Origin: Prevotellaceae bacterium
GTDB lineage: Bacteria; Bacteroidota; Bacteroidia; Bacteroidales; Paludibacteraceae
Assembly (NCBI GenBank): GCA_031270565.1
Contig: JAISXJ010000162.1
Coordinates: 1-14,544 of the forward strand
Length of the DNA: 14,544 nucleotides
Direction of reading: 5' to 3'
Notes under the pieces: model-generated
What the model saw: only the letters and a program-made list of their open reading frames with translations
Database searches by the model: none
Told to the model about the DNA's origin: nothing
Position numbers and translations under genes: made by a program
Part shown: in pieces, positions 14,315 through 14,544 of the stretch
Layout of the letters: the number at the start of each line of letters is the position of its first letter
Numbering within the stretch: the stretch's first letter is position 1

Positions 14315-14348
14315 TCCGAATATTTAACGAAGAAATAACATAGCCCTC

Positions 14349-14379
14349 TTTGTAATTAATAAAATATGTAGTACTTTTG
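14349..14379 (+). promoter_or_regulatory. Near-perfect Bacteroidota promoter
   Basis: TTTG (14349-14352), a 19-base spacer and TACTTTTG (14372-14379) match the consensus completely. Transcription should start near 14386, leaving about 16 bases before ATG 14402. It follows the integrase remnant and belongs to the partial gene at the window end. Confidence 0.8.
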
Positions 14380-14401
14380 TTGCGCATAGTCGTCATAAAA
14401 A

Positions 14402-14544
14402 ATGATAAATAAAAGAAAAATAGCGGAATTGTTGTCTTGTTTCAGCATAGAAGATGTTGAAAAAGAGATTATTGTGTATTTTCTGAATAATTTTCATTTA
14501 GACTATTCGACCTCTCCGGTTTTAACAAACTATCTGCATAATTA
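14402..14544 (+). CDS. Unrecognised protein, N-terminal 47 residues (runs off the window)
   Basis: An open frame starts at ATG 14402 (MINKRKIAELLSCF) and is still open at the window end. The visible part is predicted to be helical and charged (SIEDVEKEIIVYFLNNF, then LDYSTSPVLTNYLHN), with no signal peptide or membrane segment, so it is probably cytoplasmic. I recognise no family. The excellent promoter 22 bases upstream is the main support that it is real. Its position next to integrase debris suggests an accessory gene. Confidence 0.65.
   Translation, partial: MINKRKIAELLSCFSIEDVEKEIIVYFLNNFHLDYSTSPVLTNYLHN

Overview
The window looks like a piece of a Bacteroidota chromosome, most likely Bacteroidales. 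It has a SusC/SusD pair, a type IX secretion (T9SS) C-terminal sorting domain, lipoproteins with acidic residues after the lipobox, AT-rich leaders that mostly lack Shine-Dalgarno sequences, and two promoters of the Bacteroidota type (TTTG, about 20 bases, TAnnTTTG). I cannot assign a genus.

Positions 126-11277 are all on the minus strand and read, in transcription order, SusC-type TonB-dependent porin (8173-11277), SusD-type glycan-binding lipoprotein (6575-8134), a Big_2-containing surface glycan-binding lipoprotein (5088-6083), a Peptidase_S74/T9SS surface protein (3790-4980), a small lipocalin-like lipoprotein (3323-3775), an M12-type zinc metalloprotease (1806-3320) and a GH128-CBM6 lipoprotein (126-1448). 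SusC, SusD, the glycan-binding lipoprotein and GH128 form a plausible polysaccharide utilisation locus. The only glycoside hydrolase is of the GH128 type, which points to a beta-1,3-glucan. The S74, lipocalin-like and M12 genes form their own tight three-gene unit (gaps of 14 and 2 bases) inside it and have no obvious glycan role.

The gaps are full of repeats. A 77-bp element occurs in inverted orientation at 43-119 and 6274-6350, flanking the block from GH128 to the glycan-binding lipoprotein. A 45-bp direct repeat is at 1601-1645 and 6430-6474. A 26-base stem-loop lies just after the metalloprotease gene and again just after the glycan-binding lipoprotein gene.

Positions 11278-12500 hold no intact gene. 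They contain two decayed starts of a REP-associated (IS200-like, RAYT) transposase embedded in a dense array of short hairpins. Two units of this array share one architecture but have different, compensated stem sequences. An inverted-repeat simple-sequence tract and a clear promoter then lead into a plus-strand TonB-like gene (12501-13439), which could energise the SusC porin.

The right end is a graveyard of mobile DNA: a hairpin element, the N-terminal piece of an IS30 transposase (13621-13773), and the catalytic half of a tyrosine recombinase joined directly to it (13769-14314). After these comes a near-perfect promoter (14349-14379) and the first 47 codons of an unrecognised gene that runs off the window.
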